Source: Butyrivibrio sp. MC2013
Lineage (GTDB): Bacteria; Bacillota; Clostridia; Lachnospirales; Lachnospiraceae
Assembly (NCBI RefSeq): GCF_000424585.1
Contig: NZ_AUKE01000006.1
Coordinates: 177,784 to 241,783 of the forward strand
Length of the DNA: 64,000 bases
Reading direction: 5' to 3'
Positions within the stretch are counted from its first letter, which is position 1, and each line of letters starts with the position of its first letter. The position numbers and the translations under genes are program-made. Below are positions 55,132 to 63,835 of the stretch, piece after piece. The notes under the pieces are model-generated. The model did not search any database, was not told the origin of the DNA, and saw only the letters and a program-made list of their open reading frames with translations.

Positions 55132-56304
55132 TTATAGCCTGCATTTAAAATCTTCATATCCAAAGCTTCTGATCATGGAAGCATCGCCGTCCTCTTTCAG
55201 GAGCATGATAGATGGGAGAGCCATGCCGTTGAAGGTATTATTCTTGACCATGCTATAGATAGCCATATCTTCAAATACCAGCCTGTCTCCTATCCCGATC
55301 TCTCTGTCAAAGGAATAATCTCCTATGATATCTCCTGCCAGGCAGGTCCTTGACGAGAGCCTGTAAGTATATGGCTTCTCTCCGGGCTGACCGGAGCCTT
55401 TAAGCGGCGGCCTGTAAGGCATCTCCAGCACATCAGGCATATGGCAGGCAGCTGATGCATCCAGTATGAGTACCGGATACTTGTCAGTCCTGACAATGTC
55501 CATGACTGTGGTGATCAGATAGCCAGCGTCAAGGGCTATGGCTTCGCCCGGTTCCAGATAGACCCTGATACCATACTCATCTCTGATATAGGACAAGAGG
55601 CTCACCAGTCCCTCTATGTCATAGCCTTCCTTTGTGATATGGTGGCCTCCTCCCAGGTTGATCCAGCTGATAGCAGGACCATGGCCGTTTCCGGGGAAGA
55701 AGCGCTTAAAGTCCTTTTCCACCTTTTGAAAGGTAGCTTTAAGGGGCTCAAAGCCCTCTTCGCAAAGGTTATGAAAATGGATACCTGTCACACCCTCAGG
55801 GAGCTCATCCGGCATATCTGCATTTCTGATGCCCAGTCTGGAGCCGGGGGCACAGGGATCATATATCTCATGAGAATCTTCTGCCCTGTATTCGGGATTG
55901 ATCCTGAGAGCGACATTTAGACTTCCTGCAGCTGCAGCAGGTTCCCATACGCTCCTGTGATGTTCCAGCTGCGTCATAGAATTAAAGACTATGTGATCAC
56001 ATATATCACAAAGCTCTGCCATTTCATCATCCTTAAAGGCAGGCTCAAATACATGATTCTCAAGGCCGTCTCTTATACCCATCATCTCTTCATGAGCCAG
56101 CCTTGCCTCATATATGCCGGAAGCTGTAGCTCCTGTGAGATACCCTGCTATAAGGGGATATGTCTGATATATGGAATAAGCCTTTTGAGCCAGGAGGATA
56201 TGGGCTCCTGATCTGTCCTCAACGCTTTTTAATATTTCAAGATTATGCCTTAGTTTTCCTTCATCTATCAGATAGGAAGGGGTCCTGATATCTTCTATTC
56301 TCAT
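55132..56304 (-). CDS. nspC: Carboxynorspermidine/carboxyspermidine decarboxylase
   Basis: A 390-residue alanine-racemase-fold PLP enzyme. LLAQKAYSIY contains the Schiff-base Lys 41; LGGGHHIT binds phosphate; TCLAGD supplies the catalytic Cys of the second subunit. It decarboxylates carboxyspermidine to spermidine (or the norspermidine form). It lies directly downstream of the carboxyspermidine dehydrogenase gene, the usual pairing, with GAGGAAG before the ATG. Confidence 0.93.
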   Translation of the reverse strand: MRIEDIRTPSYLIDEGKLRHNLEILKSVEDRSGAHILLAQKAYSIYQTYPLIAGYLTGATASGIYEARLAHEEMMGIRDGLENHVFEPAFKDDEMAELCDICDHIVFNSMTQLEHHRSVWEPAAAAGSLNVALRINPEYRAEDSHEIYDPCAPGSRLGIRNADMPDELPEGVTGIHFHNLCEEGFEPLKATFQKVEKDFKRFFPGNGHGPAISWINLGGGHHITKEGYDIEGLVSLLSYIRDEYGIRVYLEPGEAIALDAGYLITTVMDIVRTDKYPVLILDASAACHMPDVLEMPYRPPLKGSGQPGEKPYTYRLSSRTCLAGDIIGDYSFDREIGIGDRLVFEDMAIYSMVKNNTFNGMALPSIMLLKEDGDASMIRSFGYEDFKCRL

Positions 56305-56375
56305 GTATTATGCTTCCTCTAAAATACGCTTCATCCTACTGATCCCAGCAAAATGAAGCGCAGTTATAATTAGTG

Positions 56376-57638
56376 TTAGTCCACAAGGACAGGATTCTCA
56401 TCCACTACCCAGGGAAGTCCGAATTTATTTAACATATCCATATAAGGATCGGGATCAAACTCGTCTGTGGTATACACACCGGGCCTCTTCCACTGACCGG
56501 AGAGTACAAGAGCTGTACCTATCATAGCAGGCACGCCTGTAGTATAGCTGATAGCCTGGCTTCCCAGCTCGCGGTAACACTCCTGGTGATCACATACATT
56601 ATAGATGTAGAGGGTCTTTTCCTTGCCATCCTTGATGCCCTTAAAGATACAACCGATGTTGGTCTTGCCCACAGTCCTGGGTCCCAGGCTGGCGGGATCG
56701 GGAAGAAGAGCCTTGAGGAACTGGATGGGCACGATCTCATGTCCTTCAAAGTTCACAGGACTGGTAGAGAGCATACCTACGTCTTCCAGACATCTCATAT
56801 GATCCAGATAGGACTGGCCAAAGGTCATAAAGAAGCGGATTCTCTTAATCTCAGGGAAATTTCTGCCCAGAGCCTCGATCTCCTCATGGTGAAGAAGGTA
56901 CATATCCTTCATACCAACCTGAGGGAAGTCATATTCTCTCTTGATCTCCATGGGCTTTGTCTCGATCCAGTGACCATCCTCCCAGTAGCTGCCGTTGGCC
57001 GATACTTCACGGAGATTGATCTCAGGATTAAAGTTGGTAGCAAAAGCATATCCATGATCGCCGCCATTGCAGTCCAGGATATCTACGGAATGGATCTCAT
57101 CGAAATAGTGCTTTTTAGCATAAGCTACAAATACGCTGGTAACACCGGGATCAAAGCCGGTTCCCAACAGGCCTGTGATACCGGCCTCCTTGAACCTGTC
57201 CATATACTCCCACTGATAGCTGTAGTCAAAGTATGCTGTAAAGCCCTTTTCCTTGCATCTCTTCTCATAAGCAGCGCGCCATACAGGCTCATCTGTATCC
57301 TCGGGCTCATAATTGGCAGTATCTATATAGTCTACCTTGCACTCCAGGCAGGCATCCATAATGGTCAGATCCTGATAAGGCAGAGCAACGTTGAGCACTG
57401 CATCAGGCTGATAATCTTTGATCAGTCTGATGAGATCATTTAGATCATCTGCATTGACCGAGGCAGTTGTGATCTTAACAGGGCTTCCCTGCTTTTCAAG
57501 CTTATCTTTAACTGCATCGCACTTGCTGACAGTACGGCTTGCCAGGCACATCTCAGTGAATATCTCGCTGTTTTGTGCGCATTTCTGGATAGCTACCTGA
57601 GCAACACCGCCGCATCCTATAACCAAAAGTCTAGACAT
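56376..57638 (-). CDS. Carboxy(nor)spermidine dehydrogenase (saccharopine dehydrogenase-like)
   Basis: A 420-residue Rossmann-fold enzyme (LLVIGCGGVAQVAIQKCA at the N-terminus, GLLGTGFDPGVTSVF in the middle). It condenses putrescine with aspartate semialdehyde and reduces the imine with NADPH to carboxyspermidine. Relatives include saccharopine dehydrogenase, but the neighbouring nspC-type decarboxylase makes the polyamine role far more likely. GGGAG lies upstream of the ATG. Confidence 0.93.
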   Translation of the reverse strand: MSRLLVIGCGGVAQVAIQKCAQNSEIFTEMCLASRTVSKCDAVKDKLEKQGSPVKITTASVNADDLNDLIRLIKDYQPDAVLNVALPYQDLTIMDACLECKVDYIDTANYEPEDTDEPVWRAAYEKRCKEKGFTAYFDYSYQWEYMDRFKEAGITGLLGTGFDPGVTSVFVAYAKKHYFDEIHSVDILDCNGGDHGYAFATNFNPEINLREVSANGSYWEDGHWIETKPMEIKREYDFPQVGMKDMYLLHHEEIEALGRNFPEIKRIRFFMTFGQSYLDHMRCLEDVGMLSTSPVNFEGHEIVPIQFLKALLPDPASLGPRTVGKTNIGCIFKGIKDGKEKTLYIYNVCDHQECYRELGSQAISYTTGVPAMIGTALVLSGQWKRPGVYTTDEFDPDPYMDMLNKFGLPWVVDENPVLVD

Positions 57639-57673
57639 AGTATTTCTCCCTTCTATCTTTATTGATGATCACA

Positions 57674-58546
57674 TTATCTTGACATAGCTTCTTCTTCCTG
57701 AAGCAGATCCTCTACATATTTGGGCAGCATGAAGGCTCCCTTGTGAAGATGAGTGGTATAGTACCAGGTCTTGATCCCTCTCTCATCCCATCTGTCGGGG
57801 TTAAAATCCTTGAGAGGATGGTACTTTTTGCTGGCAAAACCAAAGAGCCAGTAGCCTGCGGGGCAGGTAGGGATATGGGCCTGATATACTCGATTGACAG
57901 GGAATACCCTGTATGCCTTTCTATGCATAGCCCTGCAGCTCTCCTCGTCCTCATCATAGAAGGGGCTGCCGTGCTGATATACCATGATGCCGTCATCGTG
58001 CAGAGCCTTGTAGCAGCTGCCGTAGAATTCCTTGGTAAAAAGCCCTGCCTCATGTCCCAGAGGTTCAGTAGCATCATTGATGATCAGGTCATACATATCT
58101 TCGCACTTTCTCAGGTATTTCAGACCGTCCTGATAAAAGATGTGTACCCTGTCATCCTCAAGGCCAATGGCATTGTCAGGAAAATACTGCTTGCAGACAT
58201 CCACAAACATGGAATCGGGCTCTACCACATCTATGACCTTGATCTCGTCATAATGGGTCAGCTCTCTGGCTACTCCCCCATCTCCGCCTCCCAGCACCAG
58301 TACGCGCTGGACCTTGGGATGCACTGCCATAGGTACATGGACGATCATCTCGTCATAGGTAAATTCATCTTTTTCAGAGAAGATGATATTACCGTCTGAA
58401 GCCAGGAACTTGCCAAACTCCGGAGAGTCAAACACATCTATTCTCTGAAATTCACTGGTACCGGAAAAAAGCTGCTTGCTCAGCCTGATACTGATCTTCA
58501 CATTTCCGGTATGCATATCACTGAACCAATAATCCATCTCTGCCAT
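57674..58546 (-). CDS. speE: Spermidine synthase-like aminopropyltransferase
   Basis: A 290-residue protein with the SpeE layout: N-terminal beta-barrel (about 1-60) and a methyltransferase-like domain with VLGGGDGGVARE (84-95) and the tail region YQHGSPFY. The polyamine-site motif, usually DSTDPxGPA, reads DATEPLGHE (158-166), so the second Asp is Glu and GPA is GHE. It would transfer an aminopropyl group from decarboxylated SAM to putrescine, yet no SpeD gene is in the operon. The ATG at 58546 follows AAAGGGA. Its substrate should not be assumed to be putrescine. Confidence 0.88.
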   Translation of the reverse strand: MAEMDYWFSDMHTGNVKISIRLSKQLFSGTSEFQRIDVFDSPEFGKFLASDGNIIFSEKDEFTYDEMIVHVPMAVHPKVQRVLVLGGGDGGVARELTHYDEIKVIDVVEPDSMFVDVCKQYFPDNAIGLEDDRVHIFYQDGLKYLRKCEDMYDLIINDATEPLGHEAGLFTKEFYGSCYKALHDDGIMVYQHGSPFYDEDEESCRAMHRKAYRVFPVNRVYQAHIPTCPAGYWLFGFASKKYHPLKDFNPDRWDERGIKTWYYTTHLHKGAFMLPKYVEDLLQEEEAMSR

Positions 58547-58577
58547 TGTTTTTTCCCTTTTCTTTGTATGATAATCC

Positions 58578-58644
58578 GGGTATAAATTCATATTCGATTT
58601 CGACTGGGCCCGAATAGAAACGACTTTTGCCCCTTACGTCATTT
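58578..58644. repeat. Copy of dispersed intergenic repeat (hairpin half)
   Basis: ATAAATTCATATTCGATTTCGA...ACTTTTG-CCCCTTACGTCATTT (in shortened form) closely matches 63537-63604; the loops differ. It lies between the decarboxylase and spermidine synthase genes and covers the decarboxylase stop codon. Confidence 0.7.
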
Positions 58645-60087
58645 CAATACAAACAGCTCTGAAATATCTTCGCTCTCAGGGCCCTGCATGGAGCAGCCCT
58701 TTTCCATAGCAGTCAAAATGTATTCCAGGATGTCCTCTGTTATCATCTCTCCGGGAGACAGGATCGGGATACCCGGAGGATAGCACATGACTGACTCGGC
58801 ACTGATGCGCCCTATTGTCTGCCTGATGGGCAGGGACTCTTTTTCTGCATAGAAGGCTTCCTGGGGAGTAGCCTTGACTATAGGCGTCACATATTCTGCG
58901 GAAAAGAACTGCTGTTCAGGCTTACTGTAGAGCCTTCTGATATCTGCCAGTGCTCCTGCCAGACGCTCGATATCCTGGATCCTGTCACCTATGGATATAT
59001 ATGCCATAACATTGGACAGATCTCCAAATTCCATCTGTATATCGTATTCGTCCCTGAGCAGGTCATATACTTCAATACCTGTAAGGCCTATTTTTCTGGT
59101 GTTCACCACCAGCTTGGTCTCATCAAAATCAAATATGCTGCCGCCGTTTTTAAGTTCGTTGCCATAAGCGTAATAACCGCCTATTTCGTTGATCTCCTCT
59201 CTGGCATACTGAGCAAGGCCTGTCACCTTCTCAAAAGACCTTCTGCCGTTAAGAGCCAGATTCCTCCTGGAGATATCAAGGCTGCCAAGGAGCAGATAGC
59301 TGGCTGATGTGGTCTGGGTCAGGTTCACTATCCTGCTGATATAGCCTATATTGGCGCCTTCGCCGCAAAGGAGTATGGAGCTCTGGGTCAGGCTTCCTCC
59401 TGACTTGTGCATGCTGATAGCTGCCATATCTGCCCCTGCTGCCATAGCATTAAGGGGAAGATTAGGGCCAAAATACAAATGAGTGCCGTGAGCCTCATCT
59501 ACCAGGGCCTTCATGCCGTTTCTGTGGGCCAGGTCCACTATACTCTTTAGATCGGAGCATATACCATAGTAGGACGGGTTATTGATAAGGATAGCCTTGG
59601 CATCGGGATTATCCCTGACTGCCTTCTCCACGTCTGCTATCTCCATGCCAAGAGGTATGCCCAGTCCTGTATCCACCTTGGGATCAATATATACAGGAAC
59701 AGCCCCGCAGAGTATCAATGCATTGATAGCGCTCTTATGCACATTCCTGGGCATGATTATCTTCTCGCCATGCTTTACATTGGACAGGACCATAGCCTGT
59801 ACAGCACTGGTGGTACCGTTGACCATCATAAAAGCATGTGCAGCACCAAAGGCATCTGCCATAAGCTCCTCAGCTTCCTTGATAACGGAAACGGGATGAC
59901 ATAGATTATCAAGGGGCTTCATTGAATTAACATCAATACCTACACATCTCTCTCCAAGGAAACTCACAAGGTCCGGATTACCCCTTCCTCTCTTGTGACC
60001 GGGAACATCAAAGGGTACTACCCTCTGCTTCCTGAATCTCTCCAGCGCCTCATATACAGGCGCTCTCTTTTGCCTATCTTTTTCCAA
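58639..60087 (-). CDS. speA: Arginine (Orn/Lys/Arg class) decarboxylase, PLP-dependent
   Basis: A 482-residue fold-type I decarboxylase. The PLP Lys lies in ISMHKSGGSLTQSS; DEAHGTHLYFGP binds PLP; VPFDVPGHKRGRG is at the N-terminus. The length matches the Bacillus-type SpeA/Cad group. With aguA and aguB downstream it most likely makes agmatine from arginine, though lysine or ornithine use cannot be excluded. The start is probably a TTG at 60087, with GGAGGGG six bases upstream; an ATG five codons earlier is possible, and longer forms run into non-homologous sequence. First gene of the polyamine operon. Confidence 0.9.
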   Translation of the reverse strand: MEKDRQKRAPVYEALERFRKQRVVPFDVPGHKRGRGNPDLVSFLGERCVGIDVNSMKPLDNLCHPVSVIKEAEELMADAFGAAHAFMMVNGTTSAVQAMVLSNVKHGEKIIMPRNVHKSAINALILCGAVPVYIDPKVDTGLGIPLGMEIADVEKAVRDNPDAKAILINNPSYYGICSDLKSIVDLAHRNGMKALVDEAHGTHLYFGPNLPLNAMAAGADMAAISMHKSGGSLTQSSILLCGEGANIGYISRIVNLTQTTSASYLLLGSLDISRRNLALNGRRSFEKVTGLAQYAREEINEIGGYYAYGNELKNGGSIFDFDETKLVVNTRKIGLTGIEVYDLLRDEYDIQMEFGDLSNVMAYISIGDRIQDIERLAGALADIRRLYSKPEQQFFSAEYVTPIVKATPQEAFYAEKESLPIRQTIGRISAESVMCYPPGIPILSPGEMITEDILEYILTAMEKGCSMQGPESEDISELFVLK

Positions 60088-60330
60088 TACTATCCCCTCC
60101 ATTGCGGAGTCTGTGCTATATCCGGCAGTGTCACGCCGGCCCCTGACCCCGCCGGCATTAAGAGCAAGCAAGTGATAAATACTATATTGCAAAATACCTG
60201 TCACCATGATGCTATTATTGCCAAACGTGCGAAAAGGAGTGGCATGTCTCCCTGACATGCTACCCCTTTATATTATCAAATTAGCAAGCTAATCATACAC
60301 TATATTAATAGGTGCGTCAAAAGGAAATAG

Positions 60331-61773
60331 TCATTCCTCTCCCCTGGTCAGCATGTACCCATTATCCGCATCCAGGCCTGCCATATCCACTATCTTGTCA
60401 GTGCGGCTGTCATATACCAGGATGTTGATGCCGTTTGTCACTGCCTTGCGAGTAAAAGTGTCTGCAGTAATAGTGCAGGATATAGCGCCGTTATCAGAAT
60501 TAGAACTACTCCTTAAGCGGAAATCATGGGAGCCTGCTGTCAGGTAATACTCGTCATTTTTAGAAGCATTTTTCCAGCTAAGCTCTCCTGCCTGCAGGCA
60601 GAGGACGCCTCCGTCTATATCAGATGGGATGCCGATCCTGTCAAGGACATATCTAAGGTCCGGAACATTTACATCTCCATATTCACCATCAAAGGATATG
60701 AAGAGTGTGTAGAAGGGATTCCTGAGCTTATCTGCATAGGCTGCCAGGTCTGTGATCTCTGTCAGTTCCTGATCATAGATCTTTTGTCTGATGTACTCCG
60801 CATCTCTCTCCCATGAGCTATATCTCTCATCTCCCCTGCGGTCGGGGATATCATAGTGCTCCGTGATATATGCACCGATATAACGGCTAAACTTGGGCGT
60901 TCCTCTGAAATTAAGATGACCTATATCCGCCATGTCAGTAGTATAATCAAGACCTATATCCGATACCAGGTTATTGCAGTTGATAAAGGCAGCCCCGTAT
61001 TCAGAGGCTATCTCACCGGCCCTGTTAAAAGCCATCTGCTCTTCTACAGTGATACCTGCAAAGGGAGACATCACTATCAGAATAGGTATATCCCTGGATT
61101 GTGCCAGTTCTATGATCCTCCGATAGTATTCTTCAGACTTCTCAAATAAGGGCCTCGTGTCCGTGATAGCCGCGGCATCTATAGATTCCAGGCTTTCAGT
61201 TGATATACTGCAGCCAAAGCCCTTCCAGTCTGCATAAAGAGGATCCCCCTGATCAGGCTCAAAATCTCCCCTTTCCAGTTCTCTATACCTGGTATGGTAC
61301 TGGATATATTCCAAAAAGAACTCCTTAAAGCGTTCAAGAGGCGCACTGGTCCTTAGGGACTCTATCTTATCAGCTGACAATTTCAGTCCAAAGTTATTTT
61401 TGATGATCCTCTGGTCATCACTGTATTCATAGTCAAGCGCTACAGAGTAGCCTTCCAGAACTATAAGACGGGGAGTCTGTGTCTTTAGAGCTTCCTTCAG
61501 ATAATAATAGCTGTTCCAGGTGGGCTGTATACTGGCTCCAAGAACAAAGCCTGCCATCCCGTATTCATCCCAGAGGGTGCCTGTATTAAAGTCTTCAAAA
61601 GCATGACTGCTACCCACAAAGAGCACATCTACGCTGTTATCCTTTTGCTCATAGAACTTTTTAACACTATAAATACCATCGCCGTATTTAAACTTAAATA
61701 TTCCATTCCAGGCTGTCAGCACCAATACCAATACCAGCAGGAAGGCCGTTATTCTTATAGCAGATTTTTTCAA
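60331..61773 (-). CDS. SGNH-hydrolase-like protein, partner of MBOAT acyltransferase
   Basis: A 480-residue protein with an N-terminal membrane anchor and an outside domain. VLFVGSSHAFEDFN has the GDS-like Ser, and DIGHLNFRGTPKFS has the Asp-x-x-His of SGNH/DltD/AlgX-like enzymes. It lies directly downstream of an MBOAT gene, the arrangement seen for extracellular acylation of glycans or teichoic acid. A TTG at 61773 has GAGGA upstream; the ATG at 61815 adds 14 residues before the helix. The C-terminal 150 residues are beta-rich and match no family I know. Confidence 0.75.
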   Translation of the reverse strand: MKKSAIRITAFLLVLVLVLTAWNGIFKFKYGDGIYSVKKFYEQKDNSVDVLFVGSSHAFEDFNTGTLWDEYGMAGFVLGASIQPTWNSYYYLKEALKTQTPRLIVLEGYSVALDYEYSDDQRIIKNNFGLKLSADKIESLRTSAPLERFKEFFLEYIQYHTRYRELERGDFEPDQGDPLYADWKGFGCSISTESLESIDAAAITDTRPLFEKSEEYYRRIIELAQSRDIPILIVMSPFAGITVEEQMAFNRAGEIASEYGAAFINCNNLVSDIGLDYTTDMADIGHLNFRGTPKFSRYIGAYITEHYDIPDRRGDERYSSWERDAEYIRQKIYDQELTEITDLAAYADKLRNPFYTLFISFDGEYGDVNVPDLRYVLDRIGIPSDIDGGVLCLQAGELSWKNASKNDEYYLTAGSHDFRLRSSSNSDNGAISCTITADTFTRKAVTNGINILVYDSRTDKIVDMAGLDADNGYMLTRGEE

Positions 61774-61864
61774 TTTATTATCCTCGCAAAATAAATGATA
61801 AATATGCACTGCCATCTCGTTAATTCAATGATGACACCCTATGTCTGCTCATATCTCCCACCCG

Positions 61865-63343
61865 CTAAAATTGGAAGTATATAAACTGCTTGGCATCAAA
61901 GGCAGGGCCGTATTTACCAAAGGTCAGGATCATGAGTATAAGGCCTATGATCACCAGCCATTCAAACCAAAGGTTCTGCTCCATCAGGAATTTGTCGATA
62001 GTCATCTTCTTTTTTTCCCTGATAAGGTCCACCAGGAACAGTATAACAACTGATACTATCAGTATATTCATCTCAGGGCGCTTAAGTCCCAGCGTGTAGA
62101 GGCCGTCATTAAAGAGGACCCAGGGATCGGGCCTTGATATGATCCTGCCTAGATATATAAAAGCATCCGTGATAGTCGCAGAGCGAAAGAATATCCAGGA
62201 GAAGGTGACAACCAAAAAAGCAAATATGCTCTGCCAGAGCCTGTGGCTAAAGGTATCTGTCCTGACATGAAGGCGCAGAGCCGCCTTTTGCCTAAGAGGA
62301 AGCGTCAGATCCTCGACCACACGAAAGGCTCCATGGATGGCTCCCCAGAGGATATAGGTCAGATTAGCACCGTGCCAGAGGCCGCTTACAAGGAATATGA
62401 TCATGACATTGACCATAGTCCTGGATTTGCCCTTCCTGCTGCCGCCCAGGGGGAAGTAGAGATAATCCTTGAACCAGCTGCTAAGAGATATATGCCACCT
62501 GGACCAGTAATCCTTGATACTGGTGGCAAAATACGGAGCATTAAAATTCTCCATGAGCTTAAAGCCCATAATGCGGGCTGCGCCAATAGCGATCATGGAA
62601 TAACTGGAGAAGTCGCAATATATCTGTATGCCAAATACAATTAGGGCAAGGATCAGTTCTACAGAGCCATAGATCCTGTAATTATTAAATACCTTATCTG
62701 CCAGGATAGAAGCCCTGTCTGCAATGACCATCTTCATAAAGAGGCCATATACCATGAGTATCGCTCCTGAAGTAACTGCCTTAGCATTCCAGACGCATAT
62801 CTTCTCAATATTTCTGATCTGTCCCAGAAGGTTACGGGACCTCTCAATAGGGCCTGCCACCAGTTGAGGAAAGAAGGATACGAAGAGGGCGTATTTGATA
62901 ATATTCCTCTCTGCTTCCACGTCTCCTCTGTACACATCTATGATGTAGCCCAGAGCTTGGAAGGTGTAAAAGGATATGCCCACAGGCAAAAGAAAGCCGA
63001 GCCTTGCCCCAATCCTGACGGTCCCAAAATGAGACAATATAAGATTCAGTGTGTCTATAGCAAAATCCGCATACTTAAATAAAAACAGTATGGCCAGATT
63101 AACTATTATACAAGCTGCCAGTATCAGCTTCTTGTGCTTCTCAAAGCGCCTAAACATCAGCGCACTAAGATATGTGGCAATGGTGGAAAAAGCTATAAGG
63201 AGCGCATATTTGGCATTCCAGCTCATATAGAAATAATAACTGGCAGCCAGGAGAAATACAGCCCTTAGCTTTTTGGGTATCACAAAATAGACAATAAGAA
63301 CTATGGGAAAAAATATGGCAAAATCTATGGAATTAAACTGCAT
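61865..63343 (-). CDS. MBOAT-family O-acyltransferase (AlgI/DltB-like)
   Basis: A 492-residue membrane-bound O-acyltransferase with about twelve helices. The catalytic His is in SGLWHGANLTY, and KDYWSRWHISLSSWFKDY matches the conserved segment of AlgI-type enzymes. It moves acetyl or other acyl groups from the cytoplasmic side to a glycan outside. AAAGGATAGATC precedes the ATG. The SGNH-like gene follows by 92 bp and is the likely transfer partner. The target polymer is unknown. Confidence 0.9.
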   Translation of the reverse strand: MQFNSIDFAIFFPIVLIVYFVIPKKLRAVFLLAASYYFYMSWNAKYALLIAFSTIATYLSALMFRRFEKHKKLILAACIIVNLAILFLFKYADFAIDTLNLILSHFGTVRIGARLGFLLPVGISFYTFQALGYIIDVYRGDVEAERNIIKYALFVSFFPQLVAGPIERSRNLLGQIRNIEKICVWNAKAVTSGAILMVYGLFMKMVIADRASILADKVFNNYRIYGSVELILALIVFGIQIYCDFSSYSMIAIGAARIMGFKLMENFNAPYFATSIKDYWSRWHISLSSWFKDYLYFPLGGSRKGKSRTMVNVMIIFLVSGLWHGANLTYILWGAIHGAFRVVEDLTLPLRQKAALRLHVRTDTFSHRLWQSIFAFLVVTFSWIFFRSATITDAFIYLGRIISRPDPWVLFNDGLYTLGLKRPEMNILIVSVVILFLVDLIREKKKMTIDKFLMEQNLWFEWLVIIGLILMILTFGKYGPAFDAKQFIYFQF

Positions 63344-63731
63344 GATCTATCCTTTCAGCAGAAGTATTCTATGTATAATCTTATCTTAATCGTTCACAGC
63401 TATTTATTTTATGAGGTAGGTGTCAAAAGTTCCTTTTGACACCTTATGACTAACGGATTGTTCCGTTTCTTCGAAACTCTCACAATCCTAAAACATTCGC
63501 AAATCCGCACTACGTGCTACTTTGCTCATGTTTTGCGGGTCATAAATTCATATTCGATTTCGAGCAAGCTCGAATCGAAATGACTTTTGACCCTTACGTC
63601 ATTTTATCATCCGTATTTGAATGTCACAATATTCCTGCCTTAAAAGCCAATGCATTAATCGCTTTATAGGTTACTGTTCAGACCCTAACTTGACATTCTA
63701 ACCTAACGATAAAAATACATATGAAAATTTG

Positions 63732-63770
63732 AGAAAACCCAGAAAAAATCTAACTTTTTTGGGTTTTTCT
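63732..63770. terminator. Terminator-like hairpin before the transposase
   Basis: AGAAAACCC and GGGTTTTTCT form a stem, with A-rich and T-rich inner arms. Hairpins near the left end of insertion sequences often block read-in from outside promoters; this role is inferred. Confidence 0.45.
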
Positions 63771-63780
63771 ATTGCATTTT

Positions 63781-63816
63781 ACATCGTTATGATATATAAT
63801 ATAAACGTAACGATGT
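63781..63816 (+). promoter_or_regulatory. Promoter-like palindrome of the transposase
   Basis: ACATCGTTA (63781-63789) and its exact complement (63808-63816) flank TATAAT at 63795-63800, with the transposase ATG 36 bp further. A repressor or the transposase itself could bind this symmetrical -10 region. Confidence 0.45.
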
Positions 63817-63835
63817 TACAGAAAGGAGCACCCCC

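Larger units (their letters stand above)
63344..63835. repeat. Intergenic repeat region left of the transposase
   Basis: This 492-bp gap holds no gene. From left to right it has a perfect 11-bp stem hairpin (63419-63443), a repeat core (about 63446-63536), a composite hairpin (63537-63604), and then the likely left end of the insertion element. A terminator-like fold lies at 63732-63770 and a promoter region at 63781-63816. Confidence 0.6.

Noticed and set aside
56586..57443. 285-residue plus-strand frame opposite the carboxyspermidine dehydrogenase
   Set aside because: Shadow of a strongly recognised gene.
56376..57638. Lysine-pathway saccharopine dehydrogenase
   Set aside because: The adjacent nspC-type decarboxylase and polyamine genes fit carboxyspermidine dehydrogenase better.
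63344..63835. tRNA or small RNA gene in the gap
   Set aside because: Hairpins are explained by repeats and element ends; no cloverleaf or CCA-type pattern was seen here or elsewhere in the window.
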